64,000 nucleotides of DNA from Notamacropus eugenii (GCF_028372415.1 NC_092872.1:514848224-514912223), one strand, 5' to 3'; counted from the stretch's first letter, positions 44,935 to 54,008 are shown. A program made the numbers and translations. The notes: a model not told the origin generated them from the letters alone.

Positions 44935-45172
44935 TCAGGATCTCAAGTGGGTGTAGTGGATTGGGAACTAGACTGAGAGTAAGGAAGATTTGGGTTCAGT
45001 TCCAACTCTGACACTGATTATGTGATACTGCACAACTCTCTATACCTCTTGCAACTCTAGATAACTCTCCAAGACTCTAGGTTGCTACCAACATTGGTAG
45101 AGGAAGATGGTTCATGTGTAAATTCTTTATTATCAATGAAATCATATGTCTACTCTAGGCCCTATCCCTATG
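44935..45172 (+). mobile_element. CORE-SINE, 'CATTGGTAG' tail subtype
   Basis: 'ggttcagttccaactctgac', 'taactctccaagactctagg', 'caacattggtagaggaagat', 'aatgaaatcatatgtctact'. It abuts a hAT MITE. Confidence 0.78.
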
Positions 45173-45174
45173 AC

Positions 45175-45370
45175 CAGTGATGCCAAACTCAAATAGAAAA
45201 GACCCCTAGCCATATGTAAGAATTCCTGTGGGCTAAATTGACCTAATTCTATTGTATTTTTATTTATTTTATTAAATATTTTCCAATTACATTTTAATTT
45301 GGTTCAGCAGCACAAGAGTATTGCTAGCCACCGTAGTCTCCTGGCGAAGTGTATGACTCTGACACCTCTT
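45175..45370. mobile_element. hAT-type MITE, copy 3 of 3
   Basis: Left end 'cagtgatgccaaactcaaat' and right end 'gactctgacacctct'. It lies directly against the 3' end of a SINE. Confidence 0.82.
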
Positions 45371-45544
45371 CAGGACTATATAAGAATTCAGAATAAAATC
45401 TGTGCCCACATTTTTACCACCTCTCTTTTACAGGGCCCATGCACTGCAGAGCCCCTCCCAAACACTTTTAGGGTATACCATTTCATTTCTATATTTTAAC
45501 TTCCAAAAATCTTTTCTCCTTTTTCACATTACAGAAAAGTTATC

Positions 45545-46010
45545 TGTTGGAAATTATTGAGAGGTAACATCGAATAGTGGATAGGGCAGTAGACTAGGAT
45601 TTAGAAAGACCTAGCATTATATTCTTAACAGATAGCATAGACCCCAGGCAAATCATTTAATTTTTTTATGCCTCAGGTTTTTTTGTTTTGTCAGTTAGTT
45701 ATGTCCAACTCTTTGTGACTCCATTTGGGGTTTTTTTGGCAAAGATTCTAGAGTAATTTGCTATTTCCTTCTCCGACTCATTTTACAAATGAGGAAACTG
45801 AGGTAAACTAGGTTAAGTGACTTGCCCAGGGTCACACAGCTATTGTGTGAGGCCTACTTTGAACTCAGGAAGATGAGTCTTCCTGACTCTAGGCTCAGCA
45901 TTCTATCCACGGCACCACACAGATGCCTAGATTTTCTCACCTATAAAATGAAATTGTTCCCCAACCCTGTCACTACACAATCTGTGAGTTCCCTTTCAGC
46001 TTTATGACCC
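45545..46010 (+). mobile_element. MIR-like SINE interrupted by a CORE-SINE
   Basis: Left part 'tagactaggatttagaaaga' to 'tttatgcctcag'. Right part 'attttctcacctataaaatg' to 'gttccctttcagctttatga'. The parts rejoin across 45690-45922. Confidence 0.75.
45690..45922 (-). mobile_element. Full-length CORE-SINE nested in another SINE
   Basis: 'gttatgtccaactctttgtg', 'gaggaaactgaggtaaacta', 'cagggtcacacagctattgt', 'cattctatccacggcaccac'. A near-repeat of 8-9 bases (atgcctcag 45668-45676, atgcctag 45923-45930) flanks it. Confidence 0.88.
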
Positions 46011-46017
46011 CATGAAC

Positions 46018-46150
46018 CATGTGGTTCAGTGGAAAGAACATTGGAGTGAAAGTAAGGACCCTAGGCAAGTCACTTAACCTCAATGGGACTCAGTTTCCTT
46101 GTCTATTAAATGAGGATAATAATAAGGATGAGGATAATATCTATCTTATC
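46018..46150 (+). mobile_element. MIR-like SINE fragment
   Basis: 'gcaagtcacttaacctcaat' and 'cagtttccttgtctattaaa'. Confidence 0.75.
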
Positions 46151-46369
46151 TACCCCCATAAAATAGAGCTGTGTGGCATAGTGCCATTTCCTTTCTCTAT
46201 CAGGACTCAGGAGAATCAACAGGCAAATGTAATATGCAGAACAGCGAAATGCAAAGTGGGAATTGTTTAAATTTATTTCTAGCCTCCAAAACACCTTGAT
46301 AAGCTCTGGTCACACAGGAGGTACTCTCTGAATGTTTAATTTATTAGTATTACTTCATTCTTGGGACCC

Positions 46370-46475
46370 ACAGGGTTTGGTAAGTTATTTCTCCTTTCTT
46401 GACTTCAGTTTCTTCTTCTATAAAATGAGGAGCTAGATGATCTTTGATGTCCCTTTCAGCACTAAAATCCTATGT
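46370..46475 (+). mobile_element. MIR-like SINE fragment
   Basis: 'cttcttctataaaatgagga' and 'gctagatgatctttgatgtc'. Confidence 0.72.
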
Positions 46476-46477
46476 CC

Positions 46478-46760
46478 CACAGCGACAAGGGAAAGGGCAC
46501 TGGTTCTGGACCTGGGTTCAAATCCTACCTCTGATGCCAACTACCAATATGACTTTGGGCAAGTGAGTTTTTCCAAATGTGAAATGAAGGGGTTGCACTA
46601 GATGGTGTCTGAGGTCTCCTTCCAAATCTAGGTCTATGATCCTGATCCATTTTAAGTCTTCACAATCTCACATTTCCTGTTCTAAGTTTTCTTCCAGCTT
46701 TTATATTCTGTGTTTTACATTCTAAGCTTCCCTCCAGCTCCAATAATCTATCTTAGTTAT
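46478..46760 (+). mobile_element. MIR-like SINE with a repeated tail
   Basis: 'ctgggttcaaatcctacctc', 'gcactagatggtgtctgagg', then repeated units such as 'gttctaagttttcttccagc' and 'cattctaagcttccctccag'. Confidence 0.8.
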
Positions 46761-46764
46761 GCTC

Positions 46765-48050
46765 CAACTTTACCACTGTATTCATCTAGGATCACAAAAT
46801 CATAGAATTTGAAGCTGGATGGAAAGTTAGAAATCATTTGATTTAAGCAGCCTCATTTTACCATTCTATATCAATGTTCTAACACCCTCCCCCCATGTTC
46901 TTTTTCAGTGCTTCTTTATTTTATAGATGCTCATTCATCTCTTTCTGCAACTTGTTCTTTCCCCTGTCTCCCATCTCTCTGCATTTCTCCTTTTCATCCC
47001 TCTTTTTGTTACCATACTAACATGCTAAGACAAATTGTTTCAGATGAGGGAGGAAGAGGTAGTAGAAACTGCACATAAAAGCAAAGAAAAGAAATTACAT
47101 TTCCTTTCTTGGTCAAAAGAATGTCCCTAGTCTCTGTCCACTTATTCCATTTAGGTGTTTATAGACCAGTTACCTTAACAATGACTATAGTTTCCCTTTC
47201 TTTTTTTTATGTCCATTAACATTCTTAATTGCCCTGGTCTAACAGTCACATGTTTTTGTGTGGGATAAAGCTCTCTGACAAGTTTATTTCAGCATTCTAA
47301 TTTATATCACAAAGATGGATAATTATGACAGTAAACTCTAAATGCTGAAGACTTTTTTTTTATCTCTTTATTATTTGTAATAAACTTGGGGCCAAAGAAA
47401 CTGAGTTATGTGCAAATTCTCAGCATCTTCTTTTTAAAGTTTTATTTTTCTAAAGCAGAAATCAGTATAGGCCAGAATTAAATCAAAATTGTGTTACAAA
47501 TCCTGCATGATTGACACTAAAAAAGTAAAGATATTTATAAGAAAGCCATAGCCCTTGGGATCATGTTGAAACATTGCATGAAGAACTAATCAGAAAATTA
47601 AACTGAAAGTTTCTTTATAATAGGAAGCTGGCAAATCCATTGAACCTTCAACTTGTTTTTGAAAATCTATACATTTTCCCCCCTCACATTCATTACGCAA
47701 TGTGTGAGCAGTGTGATAACCCTGTTTATGGTATGACCTACTTAGCTTGATCACTCATGGCGCCAGACTCACATCTTTCAAATGACAAAAAGCCCACAAA
47801 CAGGAAAAAGACATTTTTAAAAAATGGTCTTCAACTCAATAAGTTTCTAAACAACAAATTTTTTATTTGACCCCACCCATTTCAGAAAATAGCCTCTGCA
47901 GATGGATCTAAGTTTGCAGACTTAAATAGTTTTTTGGTTTTCTCCCTTAGGGTAGAAAAGTGATAAATTTGGAAAACCTAATGCTAATAGATAGAGGGGT
48001 TTATCTCTTAAAAGAAGACAGTTCATCTACTCCACCCTTTTAGAGAATTC
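46765..48050. other. Repeat-poor block, candidate conserved non-coding DNA
   Basis: A weak MIR-like scrap lies at 46790-46880. From about 47170 to 48050 nothing repetitive is seen. Confidence 0.45.
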
Positions 48051-48054
48051 AATT

Positions 48055-48242
48055 CTTAGGATCATACATTTAGACCTGGGTGGAACCTCAGAGGTTAACT
48101 AGTCCAGGGGACTCATTTTACACATGAGAAAACTGAAAACCAGAGAAGTTAAGTAATTTGCCCAAAGTCACACAGGTAGAAAGTAGCACAACTCAAACTT
48201 GAACCTAGGTCGTCAGAGTCCAATTCAGTTCTCTTACTGAGG
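48055..48242 (-). mobile_element. MIR-like SINE
   Basis: 'atttagacctgggtggaacc', 'acacatgagaaaactgaaaa', 'aaagtcacacaggtagaaag'. Confidence 0.82.
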
Positions 48243-48520
48243 TGTCCAAGAAACATTTATTAAGTACCTATTGTATGTAGAGTTATATGCTCTAGGCTGG
48301 GAGAGATACAAAAGATTAAAAGATATCATCTCCACCTTCTTGGAGTTTAAGATATAGTAAGGAATATAACATATGTGAAAACAATTACAATAGAAAACAA
48401 TGAAAAAAATAAGAGAATGGGTGGTGGAAAGATGAAGAGATCATTATTGGTTGAAAGGATGGGGAAAGTTTTTACAGTGAGGGTAACCTTGGAGCTGGCT
48501 TTTAAAGGATGGGTGGGCAT
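48243..48520 (-). mobile_element. L2 3' end fragment
   Basis: 'aaacatttattaagtaccta' and 'ccaccttcttggagtttaag' start it, followed by decayed L2-like sequence to 'gagctggcttttaaaggatg'. Confidence 0.65.
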
Positions 48521-48539
48521 GACTCCCCATTCCCCACTC

Positions 48540-48690
48540 CCTCAATATTTAGTAGCTCTGTGACCAGATAAATCACTTATCCTCTTGGAGACTCATCTGC
48601 TTGAGAGGGATATAAATTTACATGATTTACTTTACAGGGTTATTTTGAAGTAAACACTTTGTAAGCTTTTCAAATGTTTTAGAAACCAGA
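48540..48690 (+). mobile_element. MIR-like SINE fragment
   Basis: 'ctctgtgaccagataaatca' and 'tttactttacagggttattt'. Confidence 0.65.
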
Positions 48691-48694
48691 AGTA

Positions 48695-49735
48695 TTCTTA
48701 TTTTCTTGATTCAGAGAAAACACTTTCAACAGTTCCATGTCATAAAGTGTCTCTGAATATCTCTGGATACTGTCCTCTATTAACAAAAGTCTTGCTAAAT
48801 AAGATGTCAAATGTGTCTCCTATCAGAGATGTTTTGTAGTTGAATAATTAATAACTGATTTCAAAGTGTTTTTCAAATAATAAAGTGTTTTAACAAATGC
48901 TAATGTGGCCTTGAGATGATATTTACCTTTTGTTAATGCTGTTACTATCAATTTCAATCAGTCTCAGATGCAGTATTCATATGGATGTCTCAAGTTTACT
49001 TGAAGAAATATGCAAATAGAGAGTAAACTATTCAAGTCACCTCAGGAAATACAGACTAAAAGGGATCTTGACTTTTTCAACTTACTTCCCATATATTAAC
49101 ATTCAAAATAATTATCCTTACTGAATAATTTCTGACAACACCCTTAACTATCAAGAAAATTCAGTGGACTTTTTGGATGTGGGTAGGAAAGAAAAGGAAT
49201 ATCCTGGAGCTTATAGTCTTAATTTGCAAACCATCAACTACAGTTCTGACCGAGTCCTGAGTTTCCGGGAAAGGATTCAATACTAGTTTTGAAATGATAA
49301 AATGATGGCGAAAATGGAGTGATCAAGCCTACTGGGATCCATCACCAGCTAAGTGGTAATTAGCACAATTAGCTAGACTGGTCAGCATTACATCATTGTA
49401 ACAAAGGTTCTTTTGGCCAATCCACTCAGACAACTGGACATTTTGCCATGGAATAAATCATTCCCAGTGAATTACAAGCTGATGAGGGCCAAGGGCCCCA
49501 TTTTAACCAGGTTTCTAAATCTCTGCTTTGCCCAATCACTTTCAGATATAAAGCAAGTTTTGAGTCTCCTTGTCCTCCACCATACGGGGAGAGAAACAGT
49601 AATAGTGTGGCATTGCAGCAAAATGAAAATATATCATAATTCACAAGTAAGCAGAAAAATCGTAGTAATGGCTTTAGGTCTAGCATAATGACAATAAGCA
49701 TGTACATAGTGTGTCCCAAGAGTCTTAGTGCAGTT
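48695..49735. promoter_or_regulatory. Candidate distal enhancer 4-4.6 kb upstream of SALL4
   Basis: Repeat-free block with an exact octamer ATGCAAAT (49010-49017), an exact STAT palindrome TTCCGGGAA (49263-49271), and a head-to-head SOX-like pair CATTGT/AACAAAG (49394-49406). Function is inferred from motifs and position only. Confidence 0.35.
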
Positions 49736-49739
49736 TAAA

Positions 49740-49940
49740 GTTTTAGTTTTCATAGAGCTTCTGAAGTTTCTGAAGTGTTTTACATATATTTTCTCTTTTG
49801 GTCCTTACAACAATCCAATGAAGTAGTTGGTAATATTATACCCTCTTACAGATAAGGAAACTGAGATTCTAGGGGGTTCAGTGATTTGCCCTGAGTCACA
49901 CCACTAATAAATGGCTGTGGCTGTATTGTTATTCTTAATC
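49740..49940 (-). mobile_element. MIR/CORE-SINE
   Basis: 'gtccttacaacaatccaatg', 'ttacagataaggaaactgag', 'gagtcacaccactaataaat'. Confidence 0.8.
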
Positions 49941-50039
49941 TCGAAAAAGGGCAAAAAAGGATTCTTAATATCTGCTCTGGCAAACCATAATTGATATGAA
50001 CAGATCTTCAAACCTCATTCTTTCCAACCTGAAGGAAAG

Positions 50040-50185
50040 AGTGTTGGATCTAGAGTCAAAGAACCTGGATTCCAAACCTTACTCTTCCACTTAAAAGTTG
50101 TATGACTTTGTAAAAGTCATTTATACTTTCTGGGCCTTAGTTTCCTCATCTATAACTCAAAGGTGTTAGAATAAATTATCTCGGA
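50040..50185 (+). mobile_element. MIR-like SINE, interrupted at its 3' end
   Basis: 'tagagtcaaagaacctggat', 'gtatgactttgtaaaagtca', 'gtttcctcatctataactca'. Its tail resumes at 50322 with 'gatgatttctaaattccctt'. Confidence 0.78.
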
Positions 50186-50321
50186 GCAGTTAGGTGGTTC
50201 ACTGGATAGAGCACTGATCCTAGATTCAGGAAGACCTAAGTTCACATCTAGCCTCAGACACTTAGTTGTGTGACCCTTGGCAAATCACTTAATGCCAGTG
50301 CCTCAAAAAAAAAAAAAAAAA
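50186..50321 (+). mobile_element. Short CORE-SINE with poly-A tail
   Basis: 'gcagttaggtggttcactgg' head, 'gttgtgtgacccttggcaaa' core, 'gtgcctc' then 17 A residues. The intact tail suggests a younger insertion than most SINEs here. It splits an older MIR-like copy (50040-50185, resuming at 50322). Confidence 0.85.
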
Positions 50322-50459
50322 GATGATTTCTAAATTCCCTTTAATTTTTAAGTTCAGTACTCCTAAAGTCTAGCCCAGATAATAGCATCATATACAGAGC
50401 TCTTTGGTTGTAAAGAAAAATTAACACCGTGTAGCTGTAACAATAGCAGTACTAGGTGC

Positions 50460-50555
50460 AACTTTCTGCCGTCTTTTGGGTTTGCAAAGCACTTCACAAA
50501 TATTATCTCATTTAGGCCTTAAAATAATGCCGAGAAGAAAGTACATAAGGTAGTA
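50460..50555 (-). mobile_element. MIR/CORE-SINE tail fragment
   Basis: 'gcaaagcacttcacaaatat' and 'tctcatttaggccttaaaat'. Confidence 0.6.
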
Positions 50556-50559
50556 TTAA

Positions 50560-51145
50560 ACATAAAAATTATAATACAATGTTTTACAACTTAAATGCTT
50601 CTACCTTCTAACAATTTGAACTCTGGGCAAGAATTTCATTGAGAGCCCCTATTCTTTGTTAACTGCCAAGTATGCACACTTTTCACCCTTCTCCACCCAA
50701 CAATTATATTTTAATCAGAAAATTAATTTAGTCTAACACAGCAAGAACTTACATCATGAATTAATCAAGTCTTAAAGTCTTATCACCTTTATTTGGTACT
50801 GATGGGTTCTTTTCAAGATTCAATAAAGCCCTTCACCTCAGGAATTTCAGTGTTTAGAGGACATCAAATAATAAAATCATTATCTTTGGTGTTCCACCCA
50901 TGAGGACATTTCCATTTTTCTCTGCTTTTGTTTCCCTCTCTTTTGGTTTTACAACTTTCCTTATAGTAGAATTTTGCAGACAGAAACCATAGTGATGATC
51001 AGGCTAGGCTAAAAACTTGTTCTTGTACTTGTCCCTTTAAAACCTCCAATACAGAAGAAAAATCTTTTCCCCTTCATGACATTATTCAGAAGGCGACTGG
51101 ATCTATACTGTCCCAATGACTTGTCCTCCACAGATATCATAATCC
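50560..51145. other. Unassigned
   Basis: No gene or repeat recognised. Confidence 0.45.
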
Positions 51146-51147
51146 AA

Positions 51148-51340
51148 GTAGAGTCTCAAAATGTGACCTATGGAGGTCCCCAAGATCTTGTGGATTATGG
51201 GATCATATCTATTTTCATAATGTCTAAGATGTTTTCATTTCTAACATGGTAAATAAAGACAACTTGAAGCCATATAAACAGAAGTTTAAGTTTTTAAGAG
51301 TGTAAAGGGGTCCTGAGACCAGAAAGTCTGGAACAACTGC
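51148..51340 (+). mobile_element. Charlie-like hAT element
   Basis: 'tctcaaaatgtgacctatgg', 'tattttcataatgtctaag', 'aaaggggtcctgagaccaga'. Shortened relative of the copy at 12690. Confidence 0.75.
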
Positions 51341-51344
51341 CCTA

Positions 51345-51520
51345 ACGGGGGTTCATATTGTCCGGCACCTTAATCAAGTCACCTTATATCAATTCGTCCC
51401 AATTCCTGTTTATCCAAAATAGGGATAATACTCTACTACTTATCTTCTATGGATCGTTGTCAGGAAATTGCTTTGAAACCATAAAGTGATATATAAATAC
51501 ACACTTATTATTATCACTGC
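51345..51520 (+). mobile_element. MIR-like SINE fragment
   Basis: 'tgtttatccaaaatagggat', 'ggatcgttgtcaggaaattg', ending in a TTATTATTAT run. Confidence 0.6.
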
Positions 51521-51530
51521 TGTTATTAGC

Positions 51531-51574
51531 AAGAAGTAGCTGGATGAGGTAGTTTGGATACTGAAAAGTTACTT
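51531..51574 (+). repeat. About 45-bp duplicated segment, copy A
   Basis: 'aagaagtagctgg' then 'tttggatactgaaaagttac'. Matches 52519-52564. Confidence 0.75.
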
Positions 51575-51579
51575 ATCAT

Positions 51580-52515
51580 TATTATTAATGTTTAGAATGA
51601 CCTAAAATTCAACATCCACCTTCTGTTGCAGAAAACATCCAGCTGAATTCACTTAGAGGGTAATGCCCTACCCACAAACATAGTATCTTCAATTCCTACT
51701 TCACTTATAGATTGAGCTCTTTACAATTAATCCAGAAAATGCAAACAGCTGATGTTGAAGAAAAGTTTTTATTTGTATAGTCCCTTGCAATGAAATAAAT
51801 GCTTCAGAAAGACTGTACTCCTATTATAGTCATGGAAAATCTCAAAGATTTATGCAAGACTGCAAGAAATGTCATTCATTCATTAACGCGTATTGAACAC
51901 AGACTACATGTAAGACATTCACTGGAGTGTGATATATTGTGATAAAAAAAATATGTATATATAATTAACAATCCCCAGAACCTTCCTGATGTCAGAAGGT
52001 GTTTAATTGTGTCAGAATGATAAAGAGTTTCTAGCCCAGCATTGCTGGTGGGCTCATTTGAACTATGAACCTTTTTCATGATAAAGGCTGTACTTTTTTG
52101 GGAGGGGAGGGAATCCAATAATGATTATTAATCATAATCCCCTACTTCAATTGCTGTTTTGATACTGCCGCTGTTGCAAAGAAACTTTCCAACACTTTTT
52201 GAAAGGAGTTGCATTTTCTACGAAGGACACGGATCTGTGTAATAAAAAGTATAATGATCAGACTTTTACAGCGTCTAAAAGAGGACTGAAAAGTAATTGC
52301 TTGCAGTTTTTATCTCACTGCTTTAAGAGCTCCTGGTGGAAGCAGGCCTTCATTTAATAAATTTACTAGTGAAACATTTTTAAGTAGAAAAATCAAGGTG
52401 ACATTAGAACAATAAACTAGTCGTTATGAGCGTGAATTCAATAGAGAAGTCATTGTAGCTATTAGTTAACATTTAAGCTCTAGCTCATCTCCAGTGGCGC
52501 CAGGAGGTTTTGCTG
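51580..52515. other. Unique sequence upstream of the SALL4 promoter
   Basis: No repeat or gene recognised. The region 52140-52500 lies next to the promoter and may be regulatory. Confidence 0.45.
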
Positions 52516-52518
52516 AGT

Positions 52519-52564
52519 AAGAAGCAGCTAGTTGGGGTAGTATTTGGATACTGAAAAGATACTT
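52519..52564 (+). repeat. About 45-bp duplicated segment, copy B
   Basis: 'aagaagcagctag' then 'tttggatactgaaaagatac'. It lies just upstream of the SALL4 promoter block. Confidence 0.75.
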
Positions 52565-53029
52565 CGAAAATTAAGAGAGGTGCACGAATGCATACCTCTC
52601 CTATCGCTGTTTATTTTGGAGGCGGGGGCTGAGGGGAAAGGAAAGGGAAAAAAAAAGTTTAAACATACTGAGTGCGACTACACCCAGGACTAAGCCACTC
52701 ATCCTGAAACTGAGTTCATAACTTGATCTCATCAAAAGGGACGCTTGGTGATAACTCGTCTCCTAAGCAGCACCTCCCCCTCCCCCTCCGACTGAAAACC
52801 TTTCTAAAAAGGAACCCGAAGGAGTCTACTTGACGGCCAGAGCTTTATTAATATTACCCTTGCAAAACATTAATTAAAGGACGCCACTAAAAATACTCTA
52901 GACACAGAGCTATCTTTAAGTCCCCATTTGGAAAAACAAATGTTTGCATGCGTTGTGTATATTTTCATGGGGTACCCACGACGTGTCCCTTCGAATTTCA
53001 TTATGTCCCGGGAGCCAATCTGAACATGC

Positions 53030-53037
53030 ATGCTAAT
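53030..53037 (+). promoter_or_regulatory. Octamer-type site (ATGCTAAT)
   Basis: An exact match to the POU/OCT4 consensus ATGCWAAT, about 300 bp upstream of the SALL4 start codon and followed by a TAATTA core. OCT4 regulation of SALL4 is established in mammals; use of this site is inference. Confidence 0.45.
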
Positions 53038-53144
53038 TAGCTTAACTCCCTCGATACTCAAGCCTTTGTCGCAGGCAGAGGAACTGTTCAGGGGCCGGAC
53101 TACAAAACCCACAATCCCCCTCCCCACCCTGATCAATGAGGGCT

Positions 53145-53154
53145 TATTTAAATA
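53145..53154 (+). promoter_or_regulatory. TATA-like A/T element (tatttaaata)
   Basis: A/T-rich decamer about 25 bp upstream of the distal CCAAT motif. Its spacing to any start site is unknown. It may instead be a homeodomain or MEF-type site. Confidence 0.3.
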
Positions 53155-53177
53155 ATCTGTGAGCTTTTGGACCCAGG

Positions 53178-53188
53178 CCAATCAGCTG
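53178..53188 (+). promoter_or_regulatory. CCAAT box overlapping an E-box
   Basis: CCAATCAGCTG combines an NF-Y type CCAAT core with an adjacent CAGCTG E-box, about 150 bp upstream of the start codon. This is a typical position for an NF-Y site in a CpG-island promoter. Confidence 0.5.
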
Positions 53189-53337
53189 TCAGGGCTCATG
53201 ATAAATCGCAATGCATTATTGATAATCATAATTACTCTGACATGCGCGTTCCAGCCGAAGGGGGTTATTTCCCAACTCTAGGAATTTGTTGTGAAGGGGA
53301 AAATAATTGCTACAATTTTGCTCCCGATGCTCGAACC

Positions 53338-53476
53338 ATGTCGAGGCGCAAGCAGGCGAAACCCCAGCACATCAACTCTTCCGAGGAGGCTCAGCAGCTT
53401 CCAGATGCGGCAGCCTGCTCTTTGGTAGCCGCCGCCGCCTCCGCTACGACCCCAGCTGCCGCCGCCGCAGAGCACG
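53338..53476 (+). CDS. SALL4: SALL4 coding exon 1 (residues 1-47)
   Basis: This is the first coding exon of the spalt-like zinc-finger transcription factor SALL4, a nuclear regulator of pluripotency, germ cells and limb development. The start is fixed by the family's N-terminal motif MSRRKQAKPQHI. In the family this short peptide binds RBBP4 and recruits the NuRD co-repressor; the following N-S matches SALL4 rather than SALL1. The ATG has an A at -3. After the motif the exon codes for an acidic/Gln patch and then an alanine-rich stretch (residues about 31-44) that does not match the human residues here. The exon has 139 coding bases and ends in phase 1 at a perfect GTAAGT donor (53477). Gly47 is completed by exon 2. 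The frame is also open upstream to an ATG at 53167, but family conservation favours 53338. Confidence 0.97.
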
Positions 53477-53519
53477 GTAAGTGGGCAAGAGAATTGGGCT
53501 CCTCCAGGTCCCCTTAGAA

Positions 53520-53527
53520 CTTTGATC
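53520..53527 (+). promoter_or_regulatory. TCF/LEF-type site (CTTTGATC)
   Basis: A good match to the TCF/LEF core CTTTGAT, 44 bases into intron 1. SALL4 is a reported Wnt/TCF target, but this particular site is only a sequence match. Confidence 0.35.
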
Positions 53528-53980
53528 GACGGTCGGGGCTGGAGACCGGGAGCGCGCGGGGACTCCAGACTCCTCGGGGCTCCAGCTTCGACTTCTCTTT
53601 TTGCCCGGGGGCCAGCGCCCGACCCTTAGCTTTTTTTTTTTTTTTGGAGGGGGAAGAGGAATATTTTAGTCGGTCGTATTCCCGTAGAATTCTCCGCCCT
53701 GTGCCGCTCCCAGGCTTTTCAGCACAGAGGAAGCAGTTGCTATGTTGGGAACGATTTAGGGTGGATTCAAAAAAACAGGGTTCGAGACCTTCCATCCTCT
53801 TTGCAGCTGCCCTAGATCCCCGGCTCTGCGCTTCCCCCTCTTCTTATCCCCGGGCCACCTTCCCCCCCCGCCCCCCCAGTTTCTATGGAGCTGGGGTCGG
53901 CAGGGTTTACCCTCGGGGAATACGAACTGTTGCGCACGCGACCTGCTCTGGGCTCGTCGCCCACCTCCACCCAGGGCAAA

Positions 53981-54008
53981 GGGTGGGGGTGGGGGGGCGA
54001 GGGGGGAG
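53981..54008 (+). other. G-quadruplex-type motif in intron 1
   Basis: Four or more G runs of 3-7 separated by 1-3 bases ('gggtgggggt' then 'gggggggcga' then 'ggggggagg') on the coding strand, about 500 bases into intron 1. Confidence 0.8.

Larger units (their letters stand above)
52600..53337 (+). promoter_or_regulatory. SALL4: SALL4 proximal promoter and 5' UTR region
   Basis: A repeat-free block immediately upstream of exon 1. It contains two CCAAT motifs (53015-53019 and 53178-53182), an E-box, an octamer-like site, an A/T-rich TATA-like element and several TAAT/ATTA homeodomain cores. The transcription start cannot be placed from sequence alone. The density of motifs and lack of repeats suggest selection on this stretch. 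Confidence 0.7.

Noticed and set aside
52726..52741. Possible TCF site in 'catctcatcaaaaggga'-type sequence
   Set aside because: The core reads ATCAAAA, not ATCAAAG, so it does not meet the consensus.
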